A stretch of 64,000 bases of DNA from Paulinella micropora (GCA_019918135.1 WBZZ01002541.1:23501-87500), one strand, 5' to 3'. Counted from the stretch's first letter, positions 28,235 through 37,702 are shown. Program-made: numbers and translations. Notes: generated from the sequence alone by a model not told the origin.

Positions 28235-28984
28235 ATGGCCTTGGTAGACTCTCAGACATTACAGGAAGATAAAGGAAGTGATAGCGACGATGACGGCGAC
28301 GACAGATTAGAGAGCTTGGCTTACAGATTGCATCACGGTGGGCAGCACGCGGAGGCGGAACCTCTGTATCGGCGTCTCTTGAACGAGCGCCGGGCTGCTC
28401 TGGGCACGGAACACACGCTCACTGCCGAGACTATGGACAATCTAGCGCAGGTCTTACATGATCAGGGGCGTTGGGAAGAGGCCGAGCAACTCTACCGCGA
28501 GGCTCTGGTTGTACGAGAAGCTAGGCTTGGGCGGCACGCCGCCGCGACGCTACGGTCTCGTAATAACATCGCCTCCTTGCTAGAAGCAAAAGGCGACCTG
28601 AAACGGGCAGAGGAGTTGTTCCAGAGCGTTCTAGTGGAGCAGGAGTTGGTCTTAGGCAAGTGGCACGAGCACACTTTAATAACTGTGTACAATCTAGCCG
28701 GCGTGCTGGCGCAGCTGGGGCGGCGCGCACAGGCCGCGTCTTTATTTTGGCGAGAATTAATCGGCACCGAAAGGCGCTTGGGCCTGGACCACGAAGAAAC
28801 GAATTTTTCGGCGGAGGGGCTCGCAGAGTTCATGGCTTCGTTGGGTTTCACAGATGAAGCCCGGAGGCTTGCTAGACATTACCGAATCGCGCCCATTTGG
28901 CCCCCTCTACTCAGCACCCCCGCGGGCGCTCGGCCGGGTCAGGCAAAACCGGGGCGCAGCCGTGCGGCAAAGTGTATTTGCTAG
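28235..28984 (+). CDS. Kinesin-light-chain-type TPR protein, 249 aa
   Basis: The ATG at 28235 follows the AATAAAA signal. After an acidic N-terminus (DKGSDSDDDGDD) come four to five 42-residue TPR units of the KLC/TPR_12 type: AEAEPLYRRLLNERRAALGT, EEAEQLYREALVVREARLGR, KRAEELFQSVLVEQELVLGK and QAASLFWRELIGTERRLGLD. The C-terminal tail is Pro/Arg-rich. Such repeats mediate protein binding. The stop TAG is directly followed by AATAAAA (28,985-28,991). Confidence 0.85.
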   Translation: MALVDSQTLQEDKGSDSDDDGDDRLESLAYRLHHGGQHAEAEPLYRRLLNERRAALGTEHTLTAETMDNLAQVLHDQGRWEEAEQLYREALVVREARLGRHAAATLRSRNNIASLLEAKGDLKRAEELFQSVLVEQELVLGKWHEHTLITVYNLAGVLAQLGRRAQAASLFWRELIGTERRLGLDHEETNFSAEGLAEFMASLGFTDEARRLARHYRIAPIWPPLLSTPAGARPGQAKPGRSRAAKCIC

Positions 28985-29090
28985 AATAAAACTTTAATTA
29001 CAAGGGAAAAGACCAACAACAACAAAAAAAAGAAAAAAAAACACACCCGTACGATTGCAGGGATGAATTGTAGTAGTGCTGTGCAGAGTT

Positions 29091-29579
29091 CTATGCCGTG
29101 CTGGCCCCAGCTGCACCAGCACCGTGCTCGTAGCCACAGGCGCACACGTTTCCCGAGGAGCACCACTCTCCGCACCCCTCGCAGGGTTTCATGCTACAAG
29201 CTTCGCAGCCCCTTCCCCGGATCGCGCACATGTTGGCTTCCAACACTTCGGCGATGGAAGCGGCGCCTATGATTACTTGCAGCAGATCCCGGTTCAAGGC
29301 GCGCAGCTTTTCCTCACCCTGGCAGCTAGCTACTCGTTGGCATAGTTTGGCGAGATCTTCTTCTTTGGCTGCCGCTTCTTTGTACAGCTTCCTGCACGCT
29401 CCGCGTTGATCGGACCAGGCCTTGTTGACGCTGGCGCCCCCTCGTAGCACAAGGGCCAAGACTTCAGCGCTCGATGCCTGCTGCTCGATTGGCTCTTCTT
29501 TTGTGCTTTCAGAGAGTTTTTGTTTCTTTACGGGGCTAGCTGCCCCGCCTTTGTTCTCTGCGTCTTCTCTTCGGCTCAT
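29091..29579 (-). CDS. Small protein with Cys-rich C-terminus, 162 aa
   Basis: The frame runs from the ATG at 29579. It has a Lys/Glu-rich N-terminus with a basic patch (PVKKQKLSES), a helical middle, and a Cys-rich end (GCEACSMKPCEGCGEWCSSG, then NVCACGY) whose spacing could bind two zinc ions. It converges with the TPR gene. No family is recognised. It could be a small nuclear or regulatory protein by composition, which is weak evidence. Confidence 0.6.
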   Translation of the reverse strand: MSRREDAENKGGAASPVKKQKLSESTKEEPIEQQASSAEVLALVLRGGASVNKAWSDQRGACRKLYKEAAAKEEDLAKLCQRVASCQGEEKLRALNRDLLQVIIGAASIAEVLEANMCAIRGRGCEACSMKPCEGCGEWCSSGNVCACGYEHGAGAAGASTA

Positions 29580-29972
29580 GTAAAAGTTGTCACGTGTTCA
29601 AAGAAAGGCACGCAAATTGAGAATCTCACCGACAAAAACTCTGATGCCACGAACAGGGTTTTGTGGGTAAGGGGGAGGGGGGCGCCCCCCCCCCCCTCCC
29701 TACGTTTCTCTCTGTTTTCTCTGTCCCCCGCGGAGTCCCCCGCGGGGGGGTGGAAGGGGGGGGGGGGAGGGGGAGGGGGGAGAAGGAAGGGGAAGAGAGG
29801 GAGGGAGGGAGGGAGGGAGGGGGGGGGGGGGGGGGAGAAAAAGCGCCCCCCCCCCCCCCCGGTCGCACCCCTCCCCCCCCCCCCTTCCCCTCCCGTTCGC
29901 TCTCATTCGGTATCGAAAAAGATTCATCAGAAAGAAAGATAAGAAAAAGAAAACAGGAAGAGGAGGAGATCA
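29580..29972. other. Divergent promoter region with G/C homopolymers
   Basis: About 390 bp between two divergent genes. It holds alternating G and C runs (29,680-29,700; 29,750-29,840; 29,850-29,890) and a purine-rich stretch up to the ATG of the H4-like gene (AAGAAAAAGAAAACAGGAAG). Such tracts recur at other gene starts in the window. No coding sequence. Confidence 0.5.
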
Positions 29973-30662
29973 ATGGCCACGACTGCAACGCCTAGTGTTG
30001 TCAAAAAAGCCAAGAAAACCAAGCGCGCGCGCGGGTCCGAGAAGTCGGTGAGCGGGGCTGTGCGACACCGCAAGAAAAGCACTCCCGCCCTGAAGGATCT
30101 GGCGCCGTCCGAACTAAAAGAGTTGTGTCGTCAATGCAAGATTGGGCGGACGGGCGGCAAGGAGCTGCGGCGTCGCGTGACGGGCACGTTGGGGCTGTTT
30201 CTGCAGACCATGAACAAGGGCGTGGACCTGTACGCGCACAGCCGTGGCAGAAGCACCGCGACTGCACAGGACGTCGACAGGGCCTACAAGCACTACTACG
30301 GACGGCGCCTGTATGGCTTGGGGGAAGAGGCGGAATTCCGGAGCCCCCACAAGCGGCGCAAGGTGAGTACAAAGTCGCGCGAAGAAGAGGGCTCTGTGCC
30401 TCAGGAGCTAGGTGCAAGCGCGGGGGAAGCCTCGGCAGCGCCAACGACCGCCGCGTCGGCAGCGCCAACGACCGCCGCGTCTGTCGTCGGCGACGCAGCG
30501 GCGCCTGGGGCTCCAGAGGAACCAAAAGAACCAAGGCAAGTTGAGGCAGCAGCGACAGAGGAGGGAGAGGAGGGAGAGGAGGGAGAGGAGGGAGAGGAGG
30601 CAGAGGAGGCAGAGGAGGCAGAAGCCTCGCAGGAACCTTTGGAGCAGGAGACCGGGGTTTGA
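29973..30662 (+). CDS. Histone H4-like protein with long acidic C-terminal tail, 229 aa
   Basis: Residues about 38-108 follow the H4 histone fold in order and spacing: a first helix (LKELCRQCKIGRTGGKELRR), a long central helix (TGTLGLFLQTMNKGVDLYAH), the loop SRGRSTATAQDVDRAYKHYY matching the H4 loop-2/helix-3 region, and ending RRLYGLGE, equivalent to the H4 C-terminal Leu-Tyr-Gly-Phe-Gly. The N-terminal 36 residues are Lys/Arg-rich like a histone tail. Unlike cellular H4 (about 103 aa), it continues with a basic patch (HKRRKVS), Ala-rich tandem repeats and a Glu-rich tail made by GAGGGA repeats. Acidic tails are typical of histone chaperones, so self-chaperoning is possible (inference). Viral histones are known from marseilleviruses, medusavirus and mirusviruses. 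Confidence 0.8.
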   Translation: MATTATPSVVKKAKKTKRARGSEKSVSGAVRHRKKSTPALKDLAPSELKELCRQCKIGRTGGKELRRRVTGTLGLFLQTMNKGVDLYAHSRGRSTATAQDVDRAYKHYYGRRLYGLGEEAEFRSPHKRRKVSTKSREEEGSVPQELGASAGEASAAPTTAASAAPTTAASVVGDAAAPGAPEEPKEPRQVEAAATEEGEEGEEGEEGEEAEEAEEAEASQEPLEQETGV

Positions 30663-30762
30663 GAAGAAGCTTGGGGCTTTGTCTTCTTTGTCAGGATCTT
30701 TTTTTTTTAATTAAAAGGACGGTTTCTGGCATTTGCTACTCATTCTTAATACCGTTCCTTAA
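30663..30762. terminator. Convergent gene end with TTTTAATTAAAA
   Basis: Between two converging genes lies TTTTTTTTTTAATTAAAAGG (30,699-30,718). The palindromic TTTTAATTAAAA also occurs at or near gene ends at 876-886, 11,563-11,575 and 46,147-46,159, with shorter forms at 20,091 and 20,735. It may serve as a bidirectional 3'-end signal. Confidence 0.4.
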
Positions 30763-31530
30763 TTACTGGTCGGGCCCCGCCTCCATATTTGTGTCACTCT
30801 TACCACGTTTGCTGTTGCTGGTCAAGGGGACTTCTGCATCGTCAGTAGAACGGTGGTCGTTCATGAAGAAGCCTGCGACGTGAGCAGAGTTTAGGCTCAC
30901 GCCGAAGGCGTTGGCCAAGATAAACATGAGGTTGGCGCAGAATTTGCCCAAGTCGGCAGCGTTGAATTTGTCGCAGCTGGTGTCCGTGCTGGCACTGGAG
31001 AGGTAGCAGTCAGTGCAAATGACATCGCTACTAAAAGCAGAACCACGTCGCAGAGAGACTTGCCAAGACTGAGGCGCCGAGTTGTCGTTGCTGCTGCCGG
31101 AGTTGGATTGTGCCTCTTTGAAAAGGAAAATCCCCACCGCCAAAATAATGATGCAGGGAATGAGGATAGTTATATGCAACATGTAAGCCTTCACTTGGTA
31201 ATAGTAAAAAGCTAGGCCCTTGGAAGAGCTATGTTCGTTTTTAAATTTCTTTGGCTCAAGGCAGAGAAAGTTGACAGAAATACACAAGAACCAAATGGAT
31301 GACAGGACCAGACTAGTTATGTTTAAGCCCTCGGTTGCCCGGTCTTTGACTTCCTGGTTGTCGACTTCTTTCCCATTCAAGTTAGTTGCGGCAATGGCGA
31401 CACAAGTCAACTGCAGGACTATCCATACCAAAATCAGTGCAATACTGAAGCCGCATCCACAAAAGTTGCTGAGCACGCTTTCTAGAGCCAACGTGCTCGC
31501 AGAATCGCAGATGTCGTCCCTTTTCGGCAT
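30763..31530 (-). CDS. Multi-pass membrane protein, 255 aa
   Basis: The ATG at 31530 starts a short polar N-terminus. Hydrophobic segments follow: GFSIALILVWIVLQLTCVAI, LNITSLVLSSIWFLCISVNF, MLHITILIPCIIILAVGIFL and a weaker one near LGKFCANLMFILANAFGVSL. Between the third and fourth lies a Cys-containing loop of about 60 residues (DVICTDCYLSSASTDTSC). The layout resembles a tetraspan protein with a large disulfide-bonded second loop, though without the tetraspanin CCG motif. Possible virion membrane or host-membrane protein. No family assigned. Confidence 0.65.
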   Translation of the reverse strand: MPKRDDICDSASTLALESVLSNFCGCGFSIALILVWIVLQLTCVAIAATNLNGKEVDNQEVKDRATEGLNITSLVLSSIWFLCISVNFLCLEPKKFKNEHSSSKGLAFYYYQVKAYMLHITILIPCIIILAVGIFLFKEAQSNSGSSNDNSAPQSWQVSLRRGSAFSSDVICTDCYLSSASTDTSCDKFNAADLGKFCANLMFILANAFGVSLNSAHVAGFFMNDHRSTDDAEVPLTSNSKRGKSDTNMEAGPDQ

Positions 31531-31874
31531 CTCTAACGTCAGAAGGCTTGCGTCTCTTTTGTTGGTAGGGGGAGAGGGGGAGAGGGGGGGGGGGCGATGT
31601 TCGGACCACCGATTAGGGCTTTAGTAGTGCTTTGTTTGCGGAGGGTCCAGCTTTCTCTCTCTGATTTCTTTTTACTACTAGTATGGCAGACTAGTATTCC
31701 CCTTGCAGGCCCCCCCGACAAAAACCCAGAGCCCTTTCTTCCCCTCCCCCCCCCCTCCCCCCTCCTCCTTCTCTCTCTCTCTCTTTCCCCCCCCCCCCCC
31801 CTCCTCCTCCTCCGTTCCCCTTCTGTTTCTCTCCCCCCCATCCGTCTCTCTTTCTCTCTCTCTCTCTCTATCTC
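31531..31874. other. 344-bp spacer with C/T tract
   Basis: Downstream of the capping-enzyme gene and upstream of the membrane-protein gene (both minus). 31,740-31,870 is C/T-rich with CTCTCT microsatellites; a short G run lies at 31,580-31,595. No gene is seen. It should contain the promoter of the membrane-protein gene. Confidence 0.45.
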
Positions 31875-33860
31875 CTAGGCAAGTGTTAGCGGTGTGGGTG
31901 CTGGAAGCATGTTTGTGAAGGCCTCTAGTGTAAACTTAGCAGCCGAAGCACGAAGGGCCTGCATAACGGTGGTGTGAAAGTTTCCGCTGTCCTTGTGGCG
32001 GACGGTGAGTAGCTGAAGGTCATCGCCGTCTTGGAAACCCAGCTCCCAAACTGAGCCCTCCTGCAACAGCGAGTCACGCGCTCCTGCAGCTGCCCCCGCG
32101 GGCAGGTGCAGGATGGGGCAGCTGGGAGAGTGACGGAGCAACGGCGCGCCGACGGAGCGTCGGCCTGCGGAGGAGGGGGCCGCTCCATCCCCCCACCAGA
32201 GGTCAGTCCACGGCACAGCGTAGGCTAAGCCGAGCCTGGCCCCTTTCGTGCCAGGCTGTTCGTGGACACCGCACAGCCGAAAAAAAAGACGCTGCCCCTT
32301 GAGCCCCCTTCTCAGACGTAGTAGCTCCTGAAATACCTGTTGCGGAGTGCTGGTACTAGGACGCGGGTTTGGTGGTGTCTCGGAGGCGGGCACTCTGTGC
32401 CAACGCACAGGCCAAGTCTGGCTGTCGTCGGCGTGTTGGTCAAAGGGCATTCCTTCCAGGAAGAATTCCACTGGGACCCAGGCGCCCTTGGCGGCGACAT
32501 ACTTGCACTCGGCCCAGGCGCCGGGGAGGGAGGCGGCTTCGGGGTGGACGAGTTCGAGTTCATGGCGAGGGGCGTAGAAGTTGGCGGCTGGGTTGCTGTT
32601 GCTGCTGCTGGTGGCGGTGGTGGTGGTGGTGGTGGCGGTGGTGGAGGCGGGCTGTCGTGCGTGCTGCCAGGCGGCCCAGTAAGCCAGCAGCACCTTGGCA
32701 GCGTGTCGCGTGGTGAGCGCCCAGTCAAAGAAGACCTCGCAGTGCAGATCTGTAGGATCGGCGTGCGCAGTTTGCAGCAGAGGGAAGCGGGCGCCCCACA
32801 CGAGTCTCGGGGGGGCACTGCCAGGACCCGCCACAACGGTCCTAAGCAGCAGCAAATCGACGGTGGGCGAGAACTTCCACTTGCGCAGCCCGGACTGCGT
32901 GCCGGCGCGGTAGGGCGCGTCGGCGCGGGAGAATACAAAGCCATCCACGGGGACCCACAGGCCGGTGCGAGCGTCCTGGCAGTGCCAGCGGCGGCCCCGA
33001 CGCTCCGTCCGCGCCAGCAGCTCCTGCTGCAACCTGGCGAAAGGCTCGAAAGGCTTGCTTAGTAAGGTATTTAGTACGGGGTGCCGGACATTTTTTAGAA
33101 TGTGTTTTAGTAGCGCGTCGCGCAGCCCCAGCCTGGCCTCAAAGGGCAGGTTGGTGTACGTGCGCTCGTTGCAGGCGAGCAGATCGCAGACCCGGTACAG
33201 TTTCTTGGCGGCGCTACGCGAAGGCTCGCCGTGCTGGATGAGCTGGACACACTCGGTGTCCAGGAGCAGAAAAAACGGCAGCCCGGGCACGTCGCCAAAG
33301 GGTGCCTCGGTGTCTAGCTCTTGGAAAAAGGGTTTGTCCCTGAACAGCGCAAAGCACTTGCCGCGCAGATACACCAGGAAGGCGCGCGTCCCGTCGTCTT
33401 TGGGCGTTACCAGCCAGGGATTGGGGAGGGCTGCGCCGTCGGGTCCGTCGGCGGTTGCTCCGCACAGCCCCGCTAGCTCCGCGGGGCAGAGGTCGTTGGG
33501 CATGGCGAAAAAGGCACCTGGTGCTGCGTTATCGTGCAAACCCAGGACACGTCGCGCCAGCCGGGGGATGCTGCAACGCAGGGTCTCAATCCCCGCGGCA
33601 TCTAGTTCTTCGGTGCCAGCAACTAGCCAGTTGCTGTCGTCTAGCTCCCATGAAGAGCGGCGGAGCTTTTCCAGCTCCGGCACCTGCGGGATCCTGGCGC
33701 TCAGCGGTTCGCCCGCGGTGCGCAAGCTTTCCCAGGCAGACTCATAGACACGCAGCTCCTCTTGTGATAGCTTGGATGCCGGGCCACCAGCCTGGCCGTT
33801 ACCCTTTTCTGCTCTCTGGCTAGCTTGAGGGGCTGCCGCCCTCTTGCGTTTGCCTTTCAT
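31875..33860 (-). CDS. mRNA guanylyltransferase (capping enzyme), 661 aa
   Basis: The nucleotidyltransferase motifs appear in order. Motif I is LVTPKDDGTRAFLVYLRGKC (KxDGxR, with the GMP-linked Lys). Motif III is LPFFLLLDTECVQLI. Motif IV is WVPVDGFVFSRADAPYRAGT. Motif V is LRKWKFSPTVDLLLL. A C-terminal OB-like region has a motif VI-like stretch (WPVRWHRVPASETPPNPRP). The enzyme would transfer GMP to 5'-diphosphate RNA ends in the nucleus or virus factory. The first ATG in frame is 33860. A Thr-rich insert lies between the two domains. I see no triphosphatase or methyltransferase domain, so these would be separate or host-supplied. Distinguished from DNA ligase by the OB region and motif V form. 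Confidence 0.75.
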   Translation of the reverse strand: MKGKRKRAAAPQASQRAEKGNGQAGGPASKLSQEELRVYESAWESLRTAGEPLSARIPQVPELEKLRRSSWELDDSNWLVAGTEELDAAGIETLRCSIPRLARRVLGLHDNAAPGAFFAMPNDLCPAELAGLCGATADGPDGAALPNPWLVTPKDDGTRAFLVYLRGKCFALFRDKPFFQELDTEAPFGDVPGLPFFLLLDTECVQLIQHGEPSRSAAKKLYRVCDLLACNERTYTNLPFEARLGLRDALLKHILKNVRHPVLNTLLSKPFEPFARLQQELLARTERRGRRWHCQDARTGLWVPVDGFVFSRADAPYRAGTQSGLRKWKFSPTVDLLLLRTVVAGPGSAPPRLVWGARFPLLQTAHADPTDLHCEVFFDWALTTRHAAKVLLAYWAAWQHARQPASTTATTTTTTATSSSNSNPAANFYAPRHELELVHPEAASLPGAWAECKYVAAKGAWVPVEFFLEGMPFDQHADDSQTWPVRWHRVPASETPPNPRPSTSTPQQVFQELLRLRRGLKGQRLFFRLCGVHEQPGTKGARLGLAYAVPWTDLWWGDGAAPSSAGRRSVGAPLLRHSPSCPILHLPAGAAAGARDSLLQEGSVWELGFQDGDDLQLLTVRHKDSGNFHTTVMQALRASAAKFTLEAFTNMLPAPTPLTLA

Positions 33861-34115
33861 ACCCGGAATCTGATACAACACACAGGGGGGGGGGGGAGAG
33901 GAAAAGGGGAGGAGAGGGGGAGAAGGAGGGGAGAGAGAAGGAGAGGGGGGAGGGAGAAGGAGAAGGGGGAGGGAGAAGGAGAAGGAGAGAGGGGTGGGGG
34001 GGGGGTGGGGGGAGAGAAAGGGAAGCCTTTGGTTGGTCGACCGAGAAAAAAAAACTACCCGACCTCAGCTTTTTTAATAAAAACTTTTTCTTTTTTTTTT
34101 TTTGTACAACCAAGC
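33861..34115. other. Promoter-side G/A tract
   Basis: 33,882-34,025 is almost purely G/A on the plus strand (C/T on the coding strand of the capping enzyme). 34,070-34,105 contains TTTTTTAATAAAAAC and a T run, which on the minus strand could end the preceding gene's transcript. No coding sequence. Confidence 0.45.
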
Positions 34116-35441
34116 TTAGAAGCGCTGCTCTCGGAGAAAGTGAGCTAATAAAGAAAAACCAGGTGTTCCAGCCACGGAGGGTCCTGACCCTAGATCGTCG
34201 GCTGCCGAAGCCTGTTTTTTTCTTTTACTCGGCCGCACCGGGTTTAGAAGTCCGTGTAGAATCCTTGACATCTGATCATCAATCTCCGGGCTCATATCTA
34301 CCATTCCGCCTAGTGTTTGTGTCTCTGGCGCGCCAGTAAGCGGCGTGGGGGGGGGGGCGAGGGGTCGGCAGGGCACGGAGGCGGGGTCGCGGCGCGCGCG
34401 GTCCGGGGTGGATGACGGAACTGCCTCTTTTTTGCACGACGAGAGCGCGGGGGCGGTGGTGTAGGGGGTTTGCGCGCACGTGCTGCACTGTCGTCTTCGT
34501 CGTCGACGGCGCCGTTGTCGCTGTTCATGTCATCTTTAGCTTCTTCTTCTTCTTCTTCTTCTTCTTCTTCTTCTTCTTCTTCTTCTTCTTCTTCTTCAGC
34601 GTCAAGGTCGTCGTCTCCTTGTTCTTCCGCCAGCTGTGTCCGCGTGGGCAGGCTGATGTAAGAGCCTTGCTCCTTAAGCGCAGCGCTCTTGGACAGATAA
34701 GCGCGCCTTTTCTCGGCTGGGAGCCCTCCCAGAGTGGTAGCGAGATGGTTGAACCAAGCTAGGTATTTCCCGTTGTCGTCTGTGCGCGGCAGCAGCACGG
34801 GCTCGCGTGAGCTTTGCAATGGCGCAAAGTTGCACAGGTACACGTAGTCACGGTCGGGGTTCACGGGGTCGGGGACGAGCGCGCCGGAGGAACTTTCTCT
34901 TATACATCGAAGCCATTCCGGCCGAGGGGGTTGGCAGCTCAGCAGTGGCGCGATGCCGGGCGCGTGGGCGGCGCTAGGGAGAAGGGCGGGCCCCCCGGTC
35001 GACGCGTTGTGCAAGGCACAGTCGATGGGGTAGAGCTTGCGTGCGTACAGTTCCGTGGCGGCCTGCGCCAAGGACTGCCGGGCATGTTGGGCCAAGCCCA
35101 AGAAGAAGGGGTGCTTGGTAAGCAACCGGAGCAGCCTGCGGACAGGGTGATCGGCATAATGAAGGGTTGGCTCCAGAGCGGAGGGGGTGGGTGGGGGGGG
35201 GCCGCGGTGCCGCCCCCATGCTTAACTTGTAGTGAAACTCAAGCACGCGGAGGCCCGACGGGCTGGTGGTCCGGAGGTCTTGGCTGTGCTCCGAGAAGAG
35301 GCGACAGGCTTCGTCCTCGGCTAGGTATGCCAGCAGTTTGTAGAGCGAGCCGGGGGCTAGATCCAGCCTGGCGCACAGAAAATCCAGCAGGGCATTTTGG
35401 AAGTGCAGCTTGTTGCGTTCCGGCAGCTCCAGAGTGTACAT
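34116..35441 (-). pseudogene. Unknown protein with poly-Glu run, two homopolymer frameshifts
   Basis: The ATG at 35441 starts a helical domain (LLDFLCARLDLAPGSLYKLL). A shift in the eight-C run near 35,200 joins PTLHYADHPVRRLLRLLTKH and the following body. A run of about 20 Glu codons (34,545-34,605) and a Pro/Arg-rich segment follow. A second shift in a ten-base G/C run near 34,350 leads to the tail MSPEIDDQMSRILHGLLNPV, ending at 34116. Each break lies in a homopolymer and each continuation is clearly coding, so one gene of about 440 codons is likely. The frame is open a further 30 codons upstream of the ATG, overlapping the end of the next gene. Function unknown. Confidence 0.55.
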
Positions 35442-35532
35442 GGATGAGGCCAGCAGCACTAGCTGCGCCAGCGCAAAGGGAGAAGACTCTGAGTGTGCTA
35501 GTTCGGGCGGTGGCAGGCCGTGGTCGCCCCAA

Positions 35533-37702
35533 CTAGCAGGCCTGCGCGAGGCGCAGAGACAGCGGTAGCGCAGGGTCGTCCCCCCCCGCCTTGAAGTCTT
35601 CTATGGGTTGCAGATCGGCCAGCGCCCGCTGGTAATCAAGATCTGCCTTGGCCTCCCGTTGCGACTGGCGGGCCCGCCAGTCGTCAGCCCAGCGCTCGGC
35701 GGTGGCCGAAGCCGCCGAAGCGGCTTCGGCCTTGTGCTCCATGTGAGGCAGTCCGCTCTTTTGCGCCGCCTTTTTGAACTTGGAGGCCACCGTCGCCGTG
35801 CACTCGGCAAGGCCGCACTGCTGGGCCAACTCTTCCATGGCCCTGCAAGTATCTTTCTGGGTTAGCTGCTTGTCTGCTTGCAACAGGGCCAAGTTCTGGG
35901 CAAAACGTGTGTCTCTGTGCGGCTGCTCATTTTCGAGTTGGTGGAGTAGGTTGTAGGTTTGCATGAGCTTGTACGTGCCCTCGGCCGCCCGCCGCGGCAG
36001 CTTGCCTACGTGCCACGTGCAAACTTTGTACAAGGCTCCCGTGCTTCTGTCGGTCGGCCAGCCGAGGCTGAACTTTTTCCAGGGATATTCGTGGCGGGTA
36101 GACTTGGCAAAGTGCTGGCGCGCCCTGTCTTCCTCTGCCGTATTTGCTACCAGCTGTACGTTGTAGACGGAGGTCGCCGTGGAAGTGGGGCAGCCGAGCT
36201 CCTGCCATACCAGCTCGGTCTCCTGGCGTTTGTCCCTCACGCCGTTCTTCTCCCTACCGTAGAAATTGTGCGGAAACACTGCCAGCGTCTTACCCAGCCG
36301 AACAATCAGCTGCATCACGTCCTCCAACTTGTCCCGAAACCGATCCTCCAGCTTTTTACCAGCGGCCTCGTTATCCACGACTAGGGGCTGCTCCAGGAGC
36401 CAGTTTGCCAGCAGCTGGTGATCGTTGGCCACGTAAAAAGTGTTGATGCAGAACAAAGAGGCGCGAGCAAAGGGCAGCGCCAATCTGTAGTTAAAGTCTC
36501 TACCAGACTGGACCCTACCGTACTGCGCCTTGTGCGGCTTGCGGGACCTCCTGGTAGCGGCCAGCCACAGGCGCTCGTTGTTGTCGTTGGTTAGCGCCGG
36601 GCTGTCGTCCGGCGCTAACCACCGCGCAAGTCCCGTCGAGTACACAGTGTGCGCCGCCTCTAGTCACTTGTCTAGCACCTTCTGCGTCTCCACCGACACA
36701 TGCCCTAGCCCGGCCTGCCGGTGCAGCCAGGTGGACAAACGGACGTACCCCCCCTCGTCCTTCAGCTCGGACTCGTGCCCAGTCGTGCCGCTGGGAAGCT
36801 CCGGCTCGTTGGTGCGGGGGTTGTAACAGTTGCTAACGTTGCGATCAATGATAAACGTCTCCCCCACACGACCTCTCTCAGTCAACAACCTCCAGATACC
36901 TTTCAGGTACTTCACGTCACAAGCTCTGTTGGCGCCGGACTGCTGCCCCCAGCAGATCTCCGATGAACGTGTCACCACTATAGGCAGCTCTTCGGCAATG
37001 TGCACCAGTTCCATCTGCAGCGTCGCCCTGTAGGCATGGTCCGACACGTTCCTCCCCAGGTTGTAGGCCTTGAGCGGTAGCCCCGGCACGCGCAGAATGT
37101 TCAGGCACGGCGACTCGGCCAAATGGAAAGAACACAGCATGTACTTGGCGGAGTTTTTCGACCCCACCTTGCCTTCCGGCCTCATCAGCCTGCACAGCGG
37201 GACCTGCAGCGCCGCGCCCTTCCCCGTTGGCCCAGGTTGTTCCCAGACTGGCGTTCCTGTTGTCTCACGTATAACCGGCAGGGCCAGCACACCCGTCCTA
37301 CCCACACTCTGCGTAACATGCTTAAGCAGGGATGTCTTAAATGCATCTCTGTCTGCCGTCCACAATCGAGGGTTCTTGTGGCTGATGACGACGCGGGGAA
37401 AGGCGGAGGCGTCGTCTTCGTCTTCTTCGTCTTTGTCCGAAGAAGAAGAAGGAGGGTCCGGCTCGTACAAGAGCACTCTAGTCGGGTGCGAGGCCTCAGC
37501 CTCGCCAGTGGACCAACCGCTACTGTCCAAAAAAATCGCCGGACAAGCCAAACCCTACCGAACGACGATCTCCGTCGTCGTCGTTGTGGTTACTACGACC
37601 CCTCGCCCTGCGGGCGAAGAAGGTTGCAGTTGCAGTCGTGATCTGCGACACATCCTCGCCATAATCGCCTTGAATAGAATTGACGGGACTAAGGCCGTTC
37701 AT
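35533..37702 (-). CDS. Large unknown protein, in-frame TGA-CTAG, about 720 aa with readthrough
   Basis: An ATG at 37702 (MNGLSPVNSIQGDYGEDVSQ) leads, through a T7 run near 37,535 where one base must shift, to a 295-codon frame that ends at TGA (36,666-36,664). The next codons are CTA GAG and the same frame continues for about 377 codons to TAG at 35533. The part after the TGA has no ATG for over 100 codons, which argues that it is made as an extension. TGA followed by CTAG is a known efficient readthrough context in animals and viruses. The first part has an acidic Ser-rich stretch and no known domain; the second is helical and charged. Alternatively the TGA is a lesion. Confidence 0.55.

Noticed and set aside
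32340-33062. Plus-strand frames opposite the capping enzyme
   Set aside because: Shadow frames in GC-rich coding DNA; the minus strand carries the ordered nucleotidyltransferase motifs.
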